A stretch of 40,409 bases of DNA from Trujillonella endophytica (GCF_019799905.1 NZ_JABGCI010000018.1:1-40409), one strand, 5' to 3'. Counted from the first letter of the stretch, positions 24,674-32,574 are shown. Notes: generated from the sequence alone by a model not told the origin. Numbers and translations: made by a program.

Positions 24674-25840
24674 TCAGTAGCTGCGCGGCAGGCCGAGCAC
24701 GTGCTCGGCGGTGTAGTTGAGGACCATCTCCTGGCTGATCGGGGCGATCCGCATCAGCCGCGCCTCGCGGAAGTACCGCTCGACGTGGAACTCCTTGCCG
24801 TAGCCGAACCCGCCGTGCACCTGCAGCGCGACGTCCGCGGCGTAGAAGCCGGCCTCGGCGCACAGGAACTTGGCGGCGTTGGCCTCCCGGCCACACGGCA
24901 GCCCCCGGTCGACCATCCACGCGGCCTTCTGCACGACCGACTCGGCGGCGTCGAGGCGGATCTGCGCCTCGGCGAGCTGGAAGGAGATCCCCTGGTTCAT
25001 GCCGATCGGCCGGCCGAACACCTCACGCTCCTTGGCGTACTGGGTGCCGCGGCGCAGGGCCACCTTCCCCAGGCCGAGCGCGGCGTTGGAGCTGATCACC
25101 CGCTCGGCGTTGAGCCCGCCGAGGATGGTGCGGAACCCGTGCCCGGGCTCCCCGACGACGTCCTCGTCGGCGACGAAGAGGTCGTCGATGAACAGCTCGT
25201 TGGTGTCGACGGCGTTGCGGCCCATCTTGGGGATCGGCCGGATCTGCACCCGCTCCCGGTCGATCGGCGCGAACAGCAGCGTCATGCCCGCCGTCCGCTT
25301 CGCCCCCGCCTCGCGCGGCTCGGTGCGGACCAGCAGCAGCATCCGCTGCGACTCCTGCGCCTTGGTGATCCACACCTTCTTGCCCGACACCAGGTACCCG
25401 CCGTCGACCTTGCGGGCGAAGGTGGAGATGTTCGTGGTGTCGGTGCCGGCGTCGGGCTCGGTGACGGCGAAGGAGACGTGCAGCTCGCCGCTGGCGGCCT
25501 GGGGCAGGAAGCGGCGCTTCAGCGACTCCGAGCCGTGCTCGATGATCGGGTGGTAGCCGAAGATGCCGATGTGGACGGCGCTGCAGCCGCCCATGCCGGC
25601 GCCGGAGGCGGAGATCTCCTGCTCGACGATCGCCGCCTCGGTGACGCCGAGCCCGCCGCCGCCGTACTCCTCGGGGATGGTCAGGCCCAGCCAGCCCGCC
25701 TTCTGCACCGCCTCGTAGAACTCCCAGGGGAACTCGTGCGAGGTGTCGTGCTCCATCCAGTACTCGTCCGGGAAGTCCTTGCACATGGCCCGGACGGCCT
25801 CGCGGATGTCGCGGTGGACCTGGTCCTCGGTGTAGTCCAC
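24674..25840 (-). CDS. Acyl-CoA dehydrogenase (catalytic Glu in helix G)
   Basis: 388 residues: N-terminal helical domain (GWLGLTIPEEYGGGGLG), FAVTEPDAGTDTTNI in the middle barrel, and the C-terminal helical bundle (LQVHGGFGYGKEFHVERYFREAR). The standard C-terminal IYEG motif reads APISQEM, so the usual catalytic Glu is Gln. Helix G carries GGLNAERV with Glu246, the position used by isovaleryl-CoA and long-chain dehydrogenases. This fits a branched or cyclic acyl-CoA. It transfers electrons to ETF. GTG 25840 follows the ligase stop by nine bases. It probably makes the first double bond after the ligase at 25850-27502. Confidence 0.9.
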   Translation of the reverse strand: MDYTEDQVHRDIREAVRAMCKDFPDEYWMEHDTSHEFPWEFYEAVQKAGWLGLTIPEEYGGGGLGVTEAAIVEQEISASGAGMGGCSAVHIGIFGYHPIIEHGSESLKRRFLPQAASGELHVSFAVTEPDAGTDTTNISTFARKVDGGYLVSGKKVWITKAQESQRMLLLVRTEPREAGAKRTAGMTLLFAPIDRERVQIRPIPKMGRNAVDTNELFIDDLFVADEDVVGEPGHGFRTILGGLNAERVISSNAALGLGKVALRRGTQYAKEREVFGRPIGMNQGISFQLAEAQIRLDAAESVVQKAAWMVDRGLPCGREANAAKFLCAEAGFYAADVALQVHGGFGYGKEFHVERYFREARLMRIAPISQEMVLNYTAEHVLGLPRSY

Positions 25841-25849
25841 GCGGTGCTC

Positions 25850-27502
25850 CTAGCGGGCCACGGCGGCGGGAGCCAGCCGGTCGACGGTGTCGGGGGTGAT
25901 GCCCTGCTCGCGCAGCTGCGCCTTCTGCACCTTCTCCGAGGGCGTCTTGGGCAGCGCGTCGACCAGGCGGATGAAGCGCGGGGTGGCGAAGGCGGGGATC
26001 CGGCCCTCGCACCACTGCCACAGCTCGCTGGCCTGGACCGGGGCGTTGGCGACGACGTAGGCCATGACCTCGTCCTCGCCGGCCTCGGAGTCGGCGGGCA
26101 CCGCGATGACGGCGACCTCGAGGACGGCGGGGTGCGAAAGCAGCCCCTGCTCGACCTCGTAGGAGCTGATGTTCTCGCCGCGGCGGCGCAGCGCGTCCTT
26201 GTAGCGGTCGACGAAGTAGAACCAGCCGTCGGCGTCCCTGCGCAGCGCGTCACCGGTGTGGAACCACAGGTTGCGCCAGGCCTCGACCGTCTTCTCCGGC
26301 ATCCCGTAGTAGCCCATGGAGCAGGTCCACGGGTGCTTGGGCCGGACCGTCAGCTCCCCGACCTCGCCGACCGCGACCTCGCGGTCGGTCTCGGGGTCGA
26401 CCAGCCGGACGTCGAACCAGTCGGCGGCCTGCAGGCCGGCGGCGCCCGGGGGCCGGGGCTCGCCGTACGGGGACAGGATCGGCGCGCTGGTCTCGGTGAG
26501 CCCGAAGACCTCGGTGAAGGCCTCGATGCCGAAGCGCTGCTTGAACTCCTCGACGATGGAGCTGGCCGTCGGGGCGGCGAACACCGTCCGGAGGGCGTTG
26601 TCGGCGTCGTCCGGCTTGACCGGCTGCTTCCAGATGAAGTCCATCATAACGCCGATGAGGTTGGTGGCGGTCACGCCGGAGACCCGCAGGTGCTCCACCC
26701 AGCGGCTGGCGCTGAACTTCGGCCGGCACACCAGCCGGGCGCCGGCGATGAGTGCCGGGTAGGCCGCCATGAACTGGGCGTTGCCGTGGAACAGCGGCGT
26801 GCAGGTGAAGTAGACGTCGTCGGCGGTCAGCCGCTGGAGGCTGACGACCTCCTGGCCGAAGAAGTACATCTGCGCGTGCGGCATGGCCACGCCCTTGGAG
26901 GGGCCGGTCGTGCCGGAGGTGAAGAAGATCGACGCCTGCGCGTGCGGCGGCGGGGTGCTGAACTCCGCACCGGGCCGGGCGCCCTGCGCGAGCTCCTCCC
27001 ACGGCGCCGCCTCCCAGCCGGCGCCGCGGAGCAGCTCGAGCGCGGCCTCGCGGCCGCCGGTGTCGACGACCCAGAACTTCTCGATCACCTTCGCCGAGTC
27101 GGCGACGGCGAGGAACTTCGCCGCCTGCACGTCGTCGATGACGGCCCAGCGAGGCGCCGCGACGGTCATCTGGTGCTCGAGGAACATGCCCTCGTAGGCG
27201 GTGTTGATCGGCACCTCGATGGTGCCTCCGACGCCGGTGCCCAGCCAGGTGCGCAGCAACTGCGACGAGTTGGCCGCCACGATCAGCACGCGGTCCCCCG
27301 CGACGGCGCCGGCCTCGGCCAGCCGGTCGGCGACCGACTCCGCCTGCGCCAGCGACTCGGCGTAGCTGAGGGTCAGCCCCTCCTCCGGCAGGTCGAGGAA
27401 CACCGCGTCCGGGCGCCGGTCCGCGTGGTGCCGGAGCACCGTCGCGAGGGTCCAGTCATCCTGGTCCGCGAAGGCCGGCACCAGGTCCGTGTAGGTCCGC
27501 AT
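25850..27502 (-). CDS. AMP-forming acyl-CoA synthetase (CaiC/FadD-like)
   Basis: 550 residues of the ANL family: P-loop FTSGTTGPSKG (194-204), FGLTETSAP, hinge FHTGDALRRDADGWFYFVDRYKDALRRRGENISSYEVE, and a late TPSEKVQK carrying the catalytic Lys. It resembles crotonobetaine/carnitine-CoA ligases, so small polar or branched acids are likely. It is the first gene of a minus-strand series running to 15736 with overlaps or short gaps, so its promoter probably drives all twelve genes. A perfect palindrome lies 37-50 bases upstream of ATG 27502. Distinct from the plus-strand ligase at 12215. Confidence 0.92.
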   Translation of the reverse strand: MRTYTDLVPAFADQDDWTLATVLRHHADRRPDAVFLDLPEEGLTLSYAESLAQAESVADRLAEAGAVAGDRVLIVAANSSQLLRTWLGTGVGGTIEVPINTAYEGMFLEHQMTVAAPRWAVIDDVQAAKFLAVADSAKVIEKFWVVDTGGREAALELLRGAGWEAAPWEELAQGARPGAEFSTPPPHAQASIFFTSGTTGPSKGVAMPHAQMYFFGQEVVSLQRLTADDVYFTCTPLFHGNAQFMAAYPALIAGARLVCRPKFSASRWVEHLRVSGVTATNLIGVMMDFIWKQPVKPDDADNALRTVFAAPTASSIVEEFKQRFGIEAFTEVFGLTETSAPILSPYGEPRPPGAAGLQAADWFDVRLVDPETDREVAVGEVGELTVRPKHPWTCSMGYYGMPEKTVEAWRNLWFHTGDALRRDADGWFYFVDRYKDALRRRGENISSYEVEQGLLSHPAVLEVAVIAVPADSEAGEDEVMAYVVANAPVQASELWQWCEGRIPAFATPRFIRLVDALPKTPSEKVQKAQLREQGITPDTVDRLAPAAVAR

Positions 27503-27538
27503 GTCTCCCCTGCCGACGTCGTCGTCCGTGGACGATAG

Positions 27539-27552
27539 CTAATCATGATTAG
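27539..27552 (-). promoter_or_regulatory. 14-bp perfect palindrome (operator) before the twelve-gene operon
   Basis: CTAATCATGATTAG is identical on both strands, lying in an AT-rich island (27535-27559) in otherwise GC-rich DNA. It sits 37 bases upstream of the ligase ATG, where a repressor or activator would act. AATCATGATTAGGTTT (27541-27556) matches AATCATGTGCAGGGTT at 32221 at 12 of 16 positions, linking it to the recurring element. A GntR- or TetR-type regulator is likely; which one is unknown. Confidence 0.65.
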
Positions 27553-27584
27553 GTTTACTGGACCAGCCCCGGGCGCCCCGCCCG

Positions 27585-28301
27585 TCACTCGACCAGCGCG
27601 GCCTCGCCGAGGAACGCCCGCAGCACCGACGCGTTGGACCGCGCCTGGGACGCCGGACCGCTGAACACGACCTCGCCGCGGGCCATGGCCACGACGTCGT
27701 CGGCGATCTCCAGCCCCATGTCGGCGTTCTGCTCCACCAGCAGGACGGCGATCCCGGACTCGGCCATGTCCCGCACGGCGCCCAGTACCGACTCGACCAT
27801 CGTGGGCGCCAGGCCCATCGACGGCTCGTCGAGCATGATCGCCCGCGGCGAGGACATCAGCGCGCGGCCGAAGGCGAGCATCTGCTGCTCGCCGCCGGAC
27901 AGCAGCCCGGCCTGACCGGCGCGCCGCTGCTCGAGGATCGGGAACATCTCGTAGACCCGGCGGAGCACCCGGTCGGCGGCGTCCCGCTTGGCGGTGTACC
28001 CGCCGAGGACCAGGTTCTCCTCGACGGTCAGCGGCGCGAACACCCGCCGCCCCTCCGGCACGAGCACCATGCCGCGGCGGACGATCTTGTGCGGCGCGAG
28101 CCCGGTGATGTCCGCGCCGTCGAGCTCCACCCGCCCGGCGTGGGCCTTCACCAGGCCGGCGGCCGCGCGCAGGGTGCTCGACTTGCCGGCGCCGTTGGCG
28201 CCGAGCACGAGGGTGACCCGGCCGGGCGTCGCCGACAGCGACACCCCTCGGACCGCCTCCGCGGTCGCGTAGCGGACGTGCAGGTCACTGATCTGCAGCA
28301 C
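27585..28301 (-). CDS. livF: Liv-type ABC importer ATPase (LivF-like)
   Basis: 238 residues: Walker A GANGAGKSS, signature LSGGEQQM, Walker B AIMLDEPSMGL, and the H-loop region as LLVEQNAD, typical of LivF (the second ATPase of the HAAT branched-chain amino-acid family). GTG 28301 is chosen because AGAGGTGG lies seven bases upstream and VLQISDLHVRY opens the domain; the earlier ATG at 28367 lies within LivG. It overlaps the LivG stop by 17 bases. These importers also carry aromatic and alicyclic acids and amides in actinomycetes, so the cargo here may be the pathway substrate. Confidence 0.9.
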   Translation of the reverse strand: MLQISDLHVRYATAEAVRGVSLSATPGRVTLVLGANGAGKSSTLRAAAGLVKAHAGRVELDGADITGLAPHKIVRRGMVLVPEGRRVFAPLTVEENLVLGGYTAKRDAADRVLRRVYEMFPILEQRRAGQAGLLSGGEQQMLAFGRALMSSPRAIMLDEPSMGLAPTMVESVLGAVRDMAESGIAVLLVEQNADMGLEIADDVVAMARGEVVFSGPASQARSNASVLRAFLGEAALVE

Positions 28302-29091
28302 GGTTCCACCTCTTCCCCAGGTAGGCCTCCTGGACGGCGGGGTCGCGGACGACGTCGGCCGGGGCACCCTCGGCGACGTGCTTCCCCTGGTTCATCGCCA
28401 GCAGCCGGTCGCAGGTGTCGACCATCATCTGCACGTCGTGCTCCACGAGCAGCTGCGTGAGCCCCTCGTCGCGGAGCTTGCGCAGGAGGTCGGCCACCTC
28501 CAGCCGCTCGGGTTGGTTCATCCCGGCGGTCGGCTCGTCGAGCATGAGCACGCGGGGCCGCGACGCCAGGGCCCGGGCGATCTCCACCCGGCGGGCGGTG
28601 CCGTAGGAGAGCTCCCCCGGCAGCAGGTCGAGGACGTCTCCCACCCCGGTGCGCTCGATCGCCTCCGTCACCGACTCCGGCACGCTGCGCCGGACGAGCT
28701 CGCGCCAGCGGGTGGCCCGGTTCAGGCGCAGGTCCGCGCCGAGCTGGATGTTGCCCAGCACGGGGAGGTCCGGCAGCAGCCGCACCGTCTGGAAGGTCCG
28801 GGCGATCCCGCGGTGGGCGAGCTTCGACGGCGGGGTCCGGCCGTAGTCCTCGCCGTCCAGCAGCACGCGCCCCCGGGTGAGCGGCACCAGCCGGGTGATC
28901 GCGCCCAGCAGCGTGCTCTTGCCTGAGCCGTTGGGCCCGAGGATGCCGAGGATCCGGCCTGTCTCGAGCTTCATGTCGATGCCGTCGACGGCCTTGATGC
29001 CGCCGTAGTGCACCGCCACGTCGACGGTCTCCAGCACCGTCGTCCCGGCGGCCGGAGCGGCCGACGCGCCGCGGTCCTGCGTCGTGGTCAC
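28285..29091 (-). CDS. livG: Liv-type ABC importer ATPase (LivG-like)
   Basis: 268 residues: Walker A GPNGSGKST, GIARTFQTVRLLPDLPVLGN (LivG Q-loop), signature LSYGTARRVEIARAL, Walker B VLMLDEPTAGMN, and the C-terminal AEGAPADVVRDPAVQEAYLG. GTG 29091 overlaps the LivM stop (GTGA) and starts VTTTQDRG, with a short Ala-rich leader. Pairs with LivF to power the permeases. The longer open frame upstream to 29307 covers LivM and has no ATPase features, so it is not used. Confidence 0.92.
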   Translation of the reverse strand: MTTTQDRGASAAPAAGTTVLETVDVAVHYGGIKAVDGIDMKLETGRILGILGPNGSGKSTLLGAITRLVPLTRGRVLLDGEDYGRTPPSKLAHRGIARTFQTVRLLPDLPVLGNIQLGADLRLNRATRWRELVRRSVPESVTEAIERTGVGDVLDLLPGELSYGTARRVEIARALASRPRVLMLDEPTAGMNQPERLEVADLLRKLRDEGLTQLLVEHDVQMMVDTCDRLLAMNQGKHVAEGAPADVVRDPAVQEAYLGKRWNRAADQ

Positions 29092-30044
29092 GGTCGGGCC
29101 TCCCCCGTCGGGCCGCCCAGGGCGGCGAGTTCCTGCTCCGGGTCCTGCGCCGCGGTGACCGAGGTCCCCGCCGCGGCGCCCTCCGCCGGGATGCGCCGGC
29201 CCCGCCGCTGCAGCCGACGCCAGCCGGTCTGGAGCAGGCCCAGCAGGCCGTTCGGCACGTAGACGGCCGCGAACGCGACCAGCAGGCCGTAGACGAGCAG
29301 CTGCCACTCACCCACGGTGTGCAGCAGGCTCGGCAACCAGGTGAAGATCACCGCGCCGATGGCGGCCCCTGCCCAGGACAGCGCACCCCCGATGATGATC
29401 ATCGTCAGCGCGGTGACCACGAGGTGGAAGCCGACCGTCTCCGGCGACACCGTCGTCCGCAGCAGGCTGTTCATCCCCCCGGCGCAGGCGCCGAGCGCAC
29501 CGCTGACCACGAAGACCATCCGCCGGACGCCGATCACGTTCACCCCCAGGGAGACCGCGAGCTGCGGGTCCTCGCGCACGGCGTCGACCTTCCGGCCGAA
29601 GGCCCCGCGCTCGCTGGCGGCGAGCAGCACCATCACGACGACGGCCACGGCGATGACGTGCTCGGTGGTCACGGTGCTGATCGCGCCGTACAGGCCGGTC
29701 GCCCCGCCCGTGAGGTCGCCGCCGTTGGTGGCGAGTACGCCCAGCAGCAGGGCGAAGGAGATCGTGGCCATGCCCAGGTAGAGGCCCGCGAGGCGGGCCA
29801 CCAGGAGGGCCAGGAGGTAGCCGACCACGGCCGCCAGGAGCACGCCGGCGCCGATGGCCACGATGCCGGGCACCTGGTACCGGATGGTGAGGATCGCCGC
29901 GGTGTAGGCGCCGATGGCGTAGCTGCCGACGCCCGCGAAGGAGAAGACACCGGCCCGCAGCGGGACCTGGATGGACAACGCCAGCAGCAGGCTGATGAAC
30001 GTCGACTGGATGAGGATCTGGTTGGACAGCCACCAGGTGTTCAT
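29088..30044 (-). CDS. livM: Liv-type ABC importer permease (LivM-like)
   Basis: 318 residues with about eight to ten membrane segments: LALSIQVPLRAGVFSFAGVGSYAIGAYTAA near the start is the LivM hallmark, and GGMNSLLRTTVSPETVGFHLVVTALTMIIIGG lies in the conserved coupling part. The C-terminal forty residues are Arg/Ala-rich and cytoplasmic. ATG 30044 overlaps the LivH stop (ATGA). It forms the heterodimeric channel with LivH. Confidence 0.92.
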   Translation of the reverse strand: MNTWWLSNQILIQSTFISLLLALSIQVPLRAGVFSFAGVGSYAIGAYTAAILTIRYQVPGIVAIGAGVLLAAVVGYLLALLVARLAGLYLGMATISFALLLGVLATNGGDLTGGATGLYGAISTVTTEHVIAVAVVVMVLLAASERGAFGRKVDAVREDPQLAVSLGVNVIGVRRMVFVVSGALGACAGGMNSLLRTTVSPETVGFHLVVTALTMIIIGGALSWAGAAIGAVIFTWLPSLLHTVGEWQLLVYGLLVAFAAVYVPNGLLGLLQTGWRRLQRRGRRIPAEGAAAGTSVTAAQDPEQELAALGGPTGEARP

Positions 30045-30931
30045 GTGCGGCGGACCTCCTGACGGCCGAAGAGTCCGTTCGGCCGGACGAGCAGCATGAG
30101 GAAGATCAGCCCGAAGGCGATCGCCGGCGTCCACGAGCCGTCGGTCGTCACGAGGACGACGGTCTCGATGCCGGCCAGGACCATGGCGCCGACGACGACG
30201 CCGAGGATGCTGCCGACGCCGCCGAGGATGATCGCGGCGAAGGCCTTGAGCAGGAACGCGTCACCCGTCTCGGGGGCGATCGACCCGAGGTAGTACGTGA
30301 GCAGGACGCCGGCCAGGCCGGCCAGACCGCCCGCCACCGCCATGGTGAGGAGGGCGAGGCGCCGGCGGTCGACGCCCATCATCGTGGCGACCTCCGAGTC
30401 GACGCCGATGGCGCGGAGCGCGAGACCCGGGCGGGCGGCCCGCAGCCACCAGCCGATGAGACCGGCGAGGCCGAGGGCGGTCACGAGGATGAGCAGCTGG
30501 ATGTTCGACACCCGGACGAAGCCGAGGTCGTAGGTGCTGACCGAGAAGGCCCCGTTCGAGTAGCCGAAGGGGACGCTCTTCGTGATCCGCTGGGCGATGG
30601 CCAGCGGGATGATCGCGATCCCGATGCCGCCGACGAGGATCTGCAGCTCGGCCTTGCGGTGGTCCTTGGCCCGTCGCTGGATGGGCTCGAAGGCCAGCAC
30701 CTGCAGCAGCACCGAGAGTGCCGCGCCGACCAGCGCGCCGAGGAGGATCATCGCGGGGATGGGCAGCGACACCTCGCGCACGATCAGGTGGGCCGAGAAC
30801 GCGGCGAACATGAAGATCGACCCGTGGGCGAAGTTCAGGATGCCGATGGTGCCCCAGGCCAGGCTCATGCCGAGCGCGAAGAGCAGGTAGAGCGAGCCCA
30901 GTGTGAGGGCGTTGAGGACGTCCTGCGCCAT
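30041..30931 (-). CDS. livH: Liv-type ABC importer permease (LivH-like)
   Basis: 296 residues, mostly membrane-embedded. SLYLLFALGMSLAWGTIGILNFAHGSIFMFAAF at the N-terminus is the LivH signature; GLALRAIGVDSEVATMMGVD is the coupling loop, and LLKAFAAIILGGVGSILGVVVGAMVLAGIE follows. It lies 66 bases behind the binding-protein gene, with a strong hairpin between. It is the first permease translated after the lipoprotein. Confidence 0.93.
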   Translation of the reverse strand: MAQDVLNALTLGSLYLLFALGMSLAWGTIGILNFAHGSIFMFAAFSAHLIVREVSLPIPAMILLGALVGAALSVLLQVLAFEPIQRRAKDHRKAELQILVGGIGIAIIPLAIAQRITKSVPFGYSNGAFSVSTYDLGFVRVSNIQLLILVTALGLAGLIGWWLRAARPGLALRAIGVDSEVATMMGVDRRRLALLTMAVAGGLAGLAGVLLTYYLGSIAPETGDAFLLKAFAAIILGGVGSILGVVVGAMVLAGIETVVLVTTDGSWTPAIAFGLIFLMLLVRPNGLFGRQEVRRT

Positions 30932-30950
30932 GTCAGCTCCTAGCGGTGGT

Positions 30951-30985
30951 GCCGGTGCCGGCCGGGGGTCCCGGCCGGCACCGGC
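30951..30985 (-). terminator. Intercistronic hairpin between Liv binding protein and LivH
   Basis: A perfect 16-bp GC stem (30951-30966 with 30970-30985) and a three-base loop, thirteen bases after the binding-protein stop. Its place matches the hairpin at 10652-10683 in the other importer, pointing to partial termination that gives excess binding protein. Confidence 0.65.
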
Positions 30986-30997
30986 GTCCGACCTGGG

Positions 30998-32200
30998 TCA
31001 GTTCTCGCCGAGCTCGAACGGGACCTCGGCCGCCCCGTCCCAGCGGACGAGCACCCCCGAGACGCGGGCGTCGTTGCCCTCGAAGGTGACGGACCCCTGG
31101 GCGCCGTCGAAGCCCTCGGCGGCGAGGTCGGCCATGGCCTGCTGGACCGCGCCCCGGTCGGCGCTGTCGGCCTCGGCGATCGCGCGGGCGAGGAACCACA
31201 TCGCGTCGTAGGCCTCGGCCGAGTAGTTGGTCGGCTCCTCGCCGTACTCCGCCTGGAAGGCCTCGACGAAGGTCTGCGAGCTCTCGTCGGACTGCCCGGC
31301 GTTGAAGTTGGCCGGCCAGACGGCGCCCTCCGCCGTCTGGCCTGCCGACTGGAGGTTGCCGGCGCCCATGGCGCTCATCCCGATGATCTCGCCGTCGAAG
31401 CCCGCCTGCCGCAGCTGCGTGATCGCGACCGGCGCCTGCGGACCCTGCACCATGAGGAAGGCCGCGTCCGGCGCGGCGCCGGCGATCGACGACGCCTGGC
31501 TCGTGAAGTCCTGCGCGGTGGTCTCGACACCCGAGGAGCTGACGATCTCGAAGCCGTGGGCCTCGCCCAGCGCCGGGATGGTGTCCTCGCCCAGCTGCAC
31601 GAGCGTCGGGTTGCCGGTGTTGATCAGCACCGAAGCGGTCGCGACGCCCTGCTGCTCCAAGTAGTCGCCGACGATCTCGAAGTAGGACTCCGCCGGCGGC
31701 GTCATCCGGAAGGTGAAGTCACCGGTGAGCACGCCCTCGCTGCCCGCCTGGACGTACACGACGGGGATGCCCTGGCCCTGGGCGATGGGCGAGACCGCGA
31801 GCGCCTGGGCACTGGCCTCGGGGCCGATGATCGCCGTGAAGCTGGTGTCGGCCGCGGCCTGGCTGGCGAAGCTCGCCGCCTCCTGCGCGCTGGCCGCGCT
31901 GTCGCGGCTGTCGACCTCGAGGGTGCTGTCGCCGAGGAGTCCGTCCTCCTCGATCTCCGCCAGCGCCAGGTCGATGCCCTGCTGGGCGGCCAGACCGGCG
32001 AAGGAGACCGGGCCGGTCAGGGCACGGATGTTCATGATCTTGATGGTGTCCGGCAGGCCCTCGCCGCCGCCACCACCGTCGCCGCCGCCGCCGCCGCCCC
32101 CGCTGCTGGGCGAGCCGCAGGCCGCCAGACCCACCGCGAGCAGCAGGGCGCCGGCTCCGCTCAGGGCCCGGCGCCGGCCGATGGGAACACCGCTGGTCAT
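30998..32200 (-). CDS. Liv-type substrate-binding lipoprotein
   Basis: 400 residues. A twin-arginine-like RRR is followed by a hydrophobic core and lipobox LAAC with Cys28, then a low-complexity Ser/Gly linker (about 30-47). The mature part is a type 1 periplasmic-binding protein of the leucine/amide family (Peripla_BP_6): IRALTGPVSFAGLAAQQGIDLALAEI, AIIGPEASAQALAV, YFEIVGDYLEQQGV, and YSAEAYDAMWFLARAI. ATG 32200 is chosen over GTG 32206 because AGGAG lies five bases before the ATG. In this family ligands range from amino acids to aromatic and alicyclic acids; the ligand here is unknown. Confidence 0.92.
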   Translation of the reverse strand: MTSGVPIGRRRALSGAGALLLAVGLAACGSPSSGGGGGGGDGGGGGEGLPDTIKIMNIRALTGPVSFAGLAAQQGIDLALAEIEEDGLLGDSTLEVDSRDSAASAQEAASFASQAAADTSFTAIIGPEASAQALAVSPIAQGQGIPVVYVQAGSEGVLTGDFTFRMTPPAESYFEIVGDYLEQQGVATASVLINTGNPTLVQLGEDTIPALGEAHGFEIVSSSGVETTAQDFTSQASSIAGAAPDAAFLMVQGPQAPVAITQLRQAGFDGEIIGMSAMGAGNLQSAGQTAEGAVWPANFNAGQSDESSQTFVEAFQAEYGEEPTNYSAEAYDAMWFLARAIAEADSADRGAVQQAMADLAAEGFDGAQGSVTFEGNDARVSGVLVRWDGAAEVPFELGEN

Positions 32201-32219
32201 GGTCACTCCTGAAGGCTTG

Positions 32220-32262
32220 TAATCATGTGCAGGGTTGAGCGACTGTAACTGTGCTCACAGTT
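32220..32262 (-). promoter_or_regulatory. Promoter and 16-bp palindrome upstream of the Liv importer
   Basis: AACTGTG-CT-CACAGTT (32247-32262) has perfect seven-base arms. On the minus strand TTACAG (32248-32243), 17 bases, then TGATTA (32225-32220) could be a weak promoter, with the palindrome over the -35. AACCCTGCACATGATT (32236-32221) is the shared element and ends 20 bases before the ATG. A ligand-responsive repressor site is likely by position. Confidence 0.55.
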
Positions 32263-32327
32263 CGGGGCAAGGGTCGTTGCCGAGCCGTGTCCGAGGCCGG
32301 CGCGCCGGCCCGCGACGCGGCCCCGGT

Positions 32328-32347
32328 CCGGACGCACGACGGCTCCG
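32328..32347. repeat. 20-base direct repeat, copy 1
   Basis: CCGGACGCACGACGGCTCCG occurs here and again at 32575-32594, 247 bases apart, each covering the left arm of a terminator. It suggests a duplicated 3' end, or a past recombination that removed an intervening gene. Confidence 0.85.
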
Positions 32348-32381
32348 GACCCGTCCACGAGGGACGGGACCGGAGCCGTCG
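32337..32381 (-). terminator. Long hairpin terminator behind the crotonase remnant
   Basis: A twelve-base perfect stem CGACGGCTCCGG (32337-32348) / CCGGAGCCGTCG (32370-32381) encloses a second stem CCGTCC/GGACGG with loop ACGA. It starts eight bases after the remnant's stop codon, where a real terminator would be. Confidence 0.75.
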
Positions 32382-32388
32382 GCCCGGC

Positions 32389-32454
32389 TCAGATGCCCTG
32401 GATCACCTCGGTCTCGAGGAAGGCACTGATGCCCTCGGCCCGCCCGACTGCGCT
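32389..32454 (-). pseudogene. 3' remnant of an enoyl-CoA hydratase gene
   Basis: The last 21 codons before a TGA read SAVGRAEGISAFLETEVIQGI. RAEGISAFLE is the usual end of crotonase-family proteins (the intact one at 18007 ends with AEGAQAFLEK). The frame is closed upstream by TGA and no crotonase body precedes it. With the terminator directly behind it, this looks like the tail of a deleted gene in the SDR operon. The short length keeps confidence moderate. Confidence 0.55.
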
Positions 32455-32574
32455 TCACGGGACCACCGGCGGCCGCCCCCACGGCCCATCCGGCGTGGTG
32501 ACCGTAGGCACACCCCACGTCGACGCGCCAGACTCCCTGCGCATGTTTCGCACTGTTGGCGGCGAGGCCCCCAC

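Noticed and set aside
24440..27538. A 1032-codon open frame on the plus strand
   Set aside because: It is antisense to three well-supported genes (lyase, acyl-CoA dehydrogenase, ligase). Its protein is rich in Val/Gly/Asp/Arg with no fold, a by-product of GC-rich third positions.
32455..32574. Possible small gene between the crotonase remnant and the SDR terminator
   Set aside because: No start with a ribosome site and no recognisable protein sequence in either strand.
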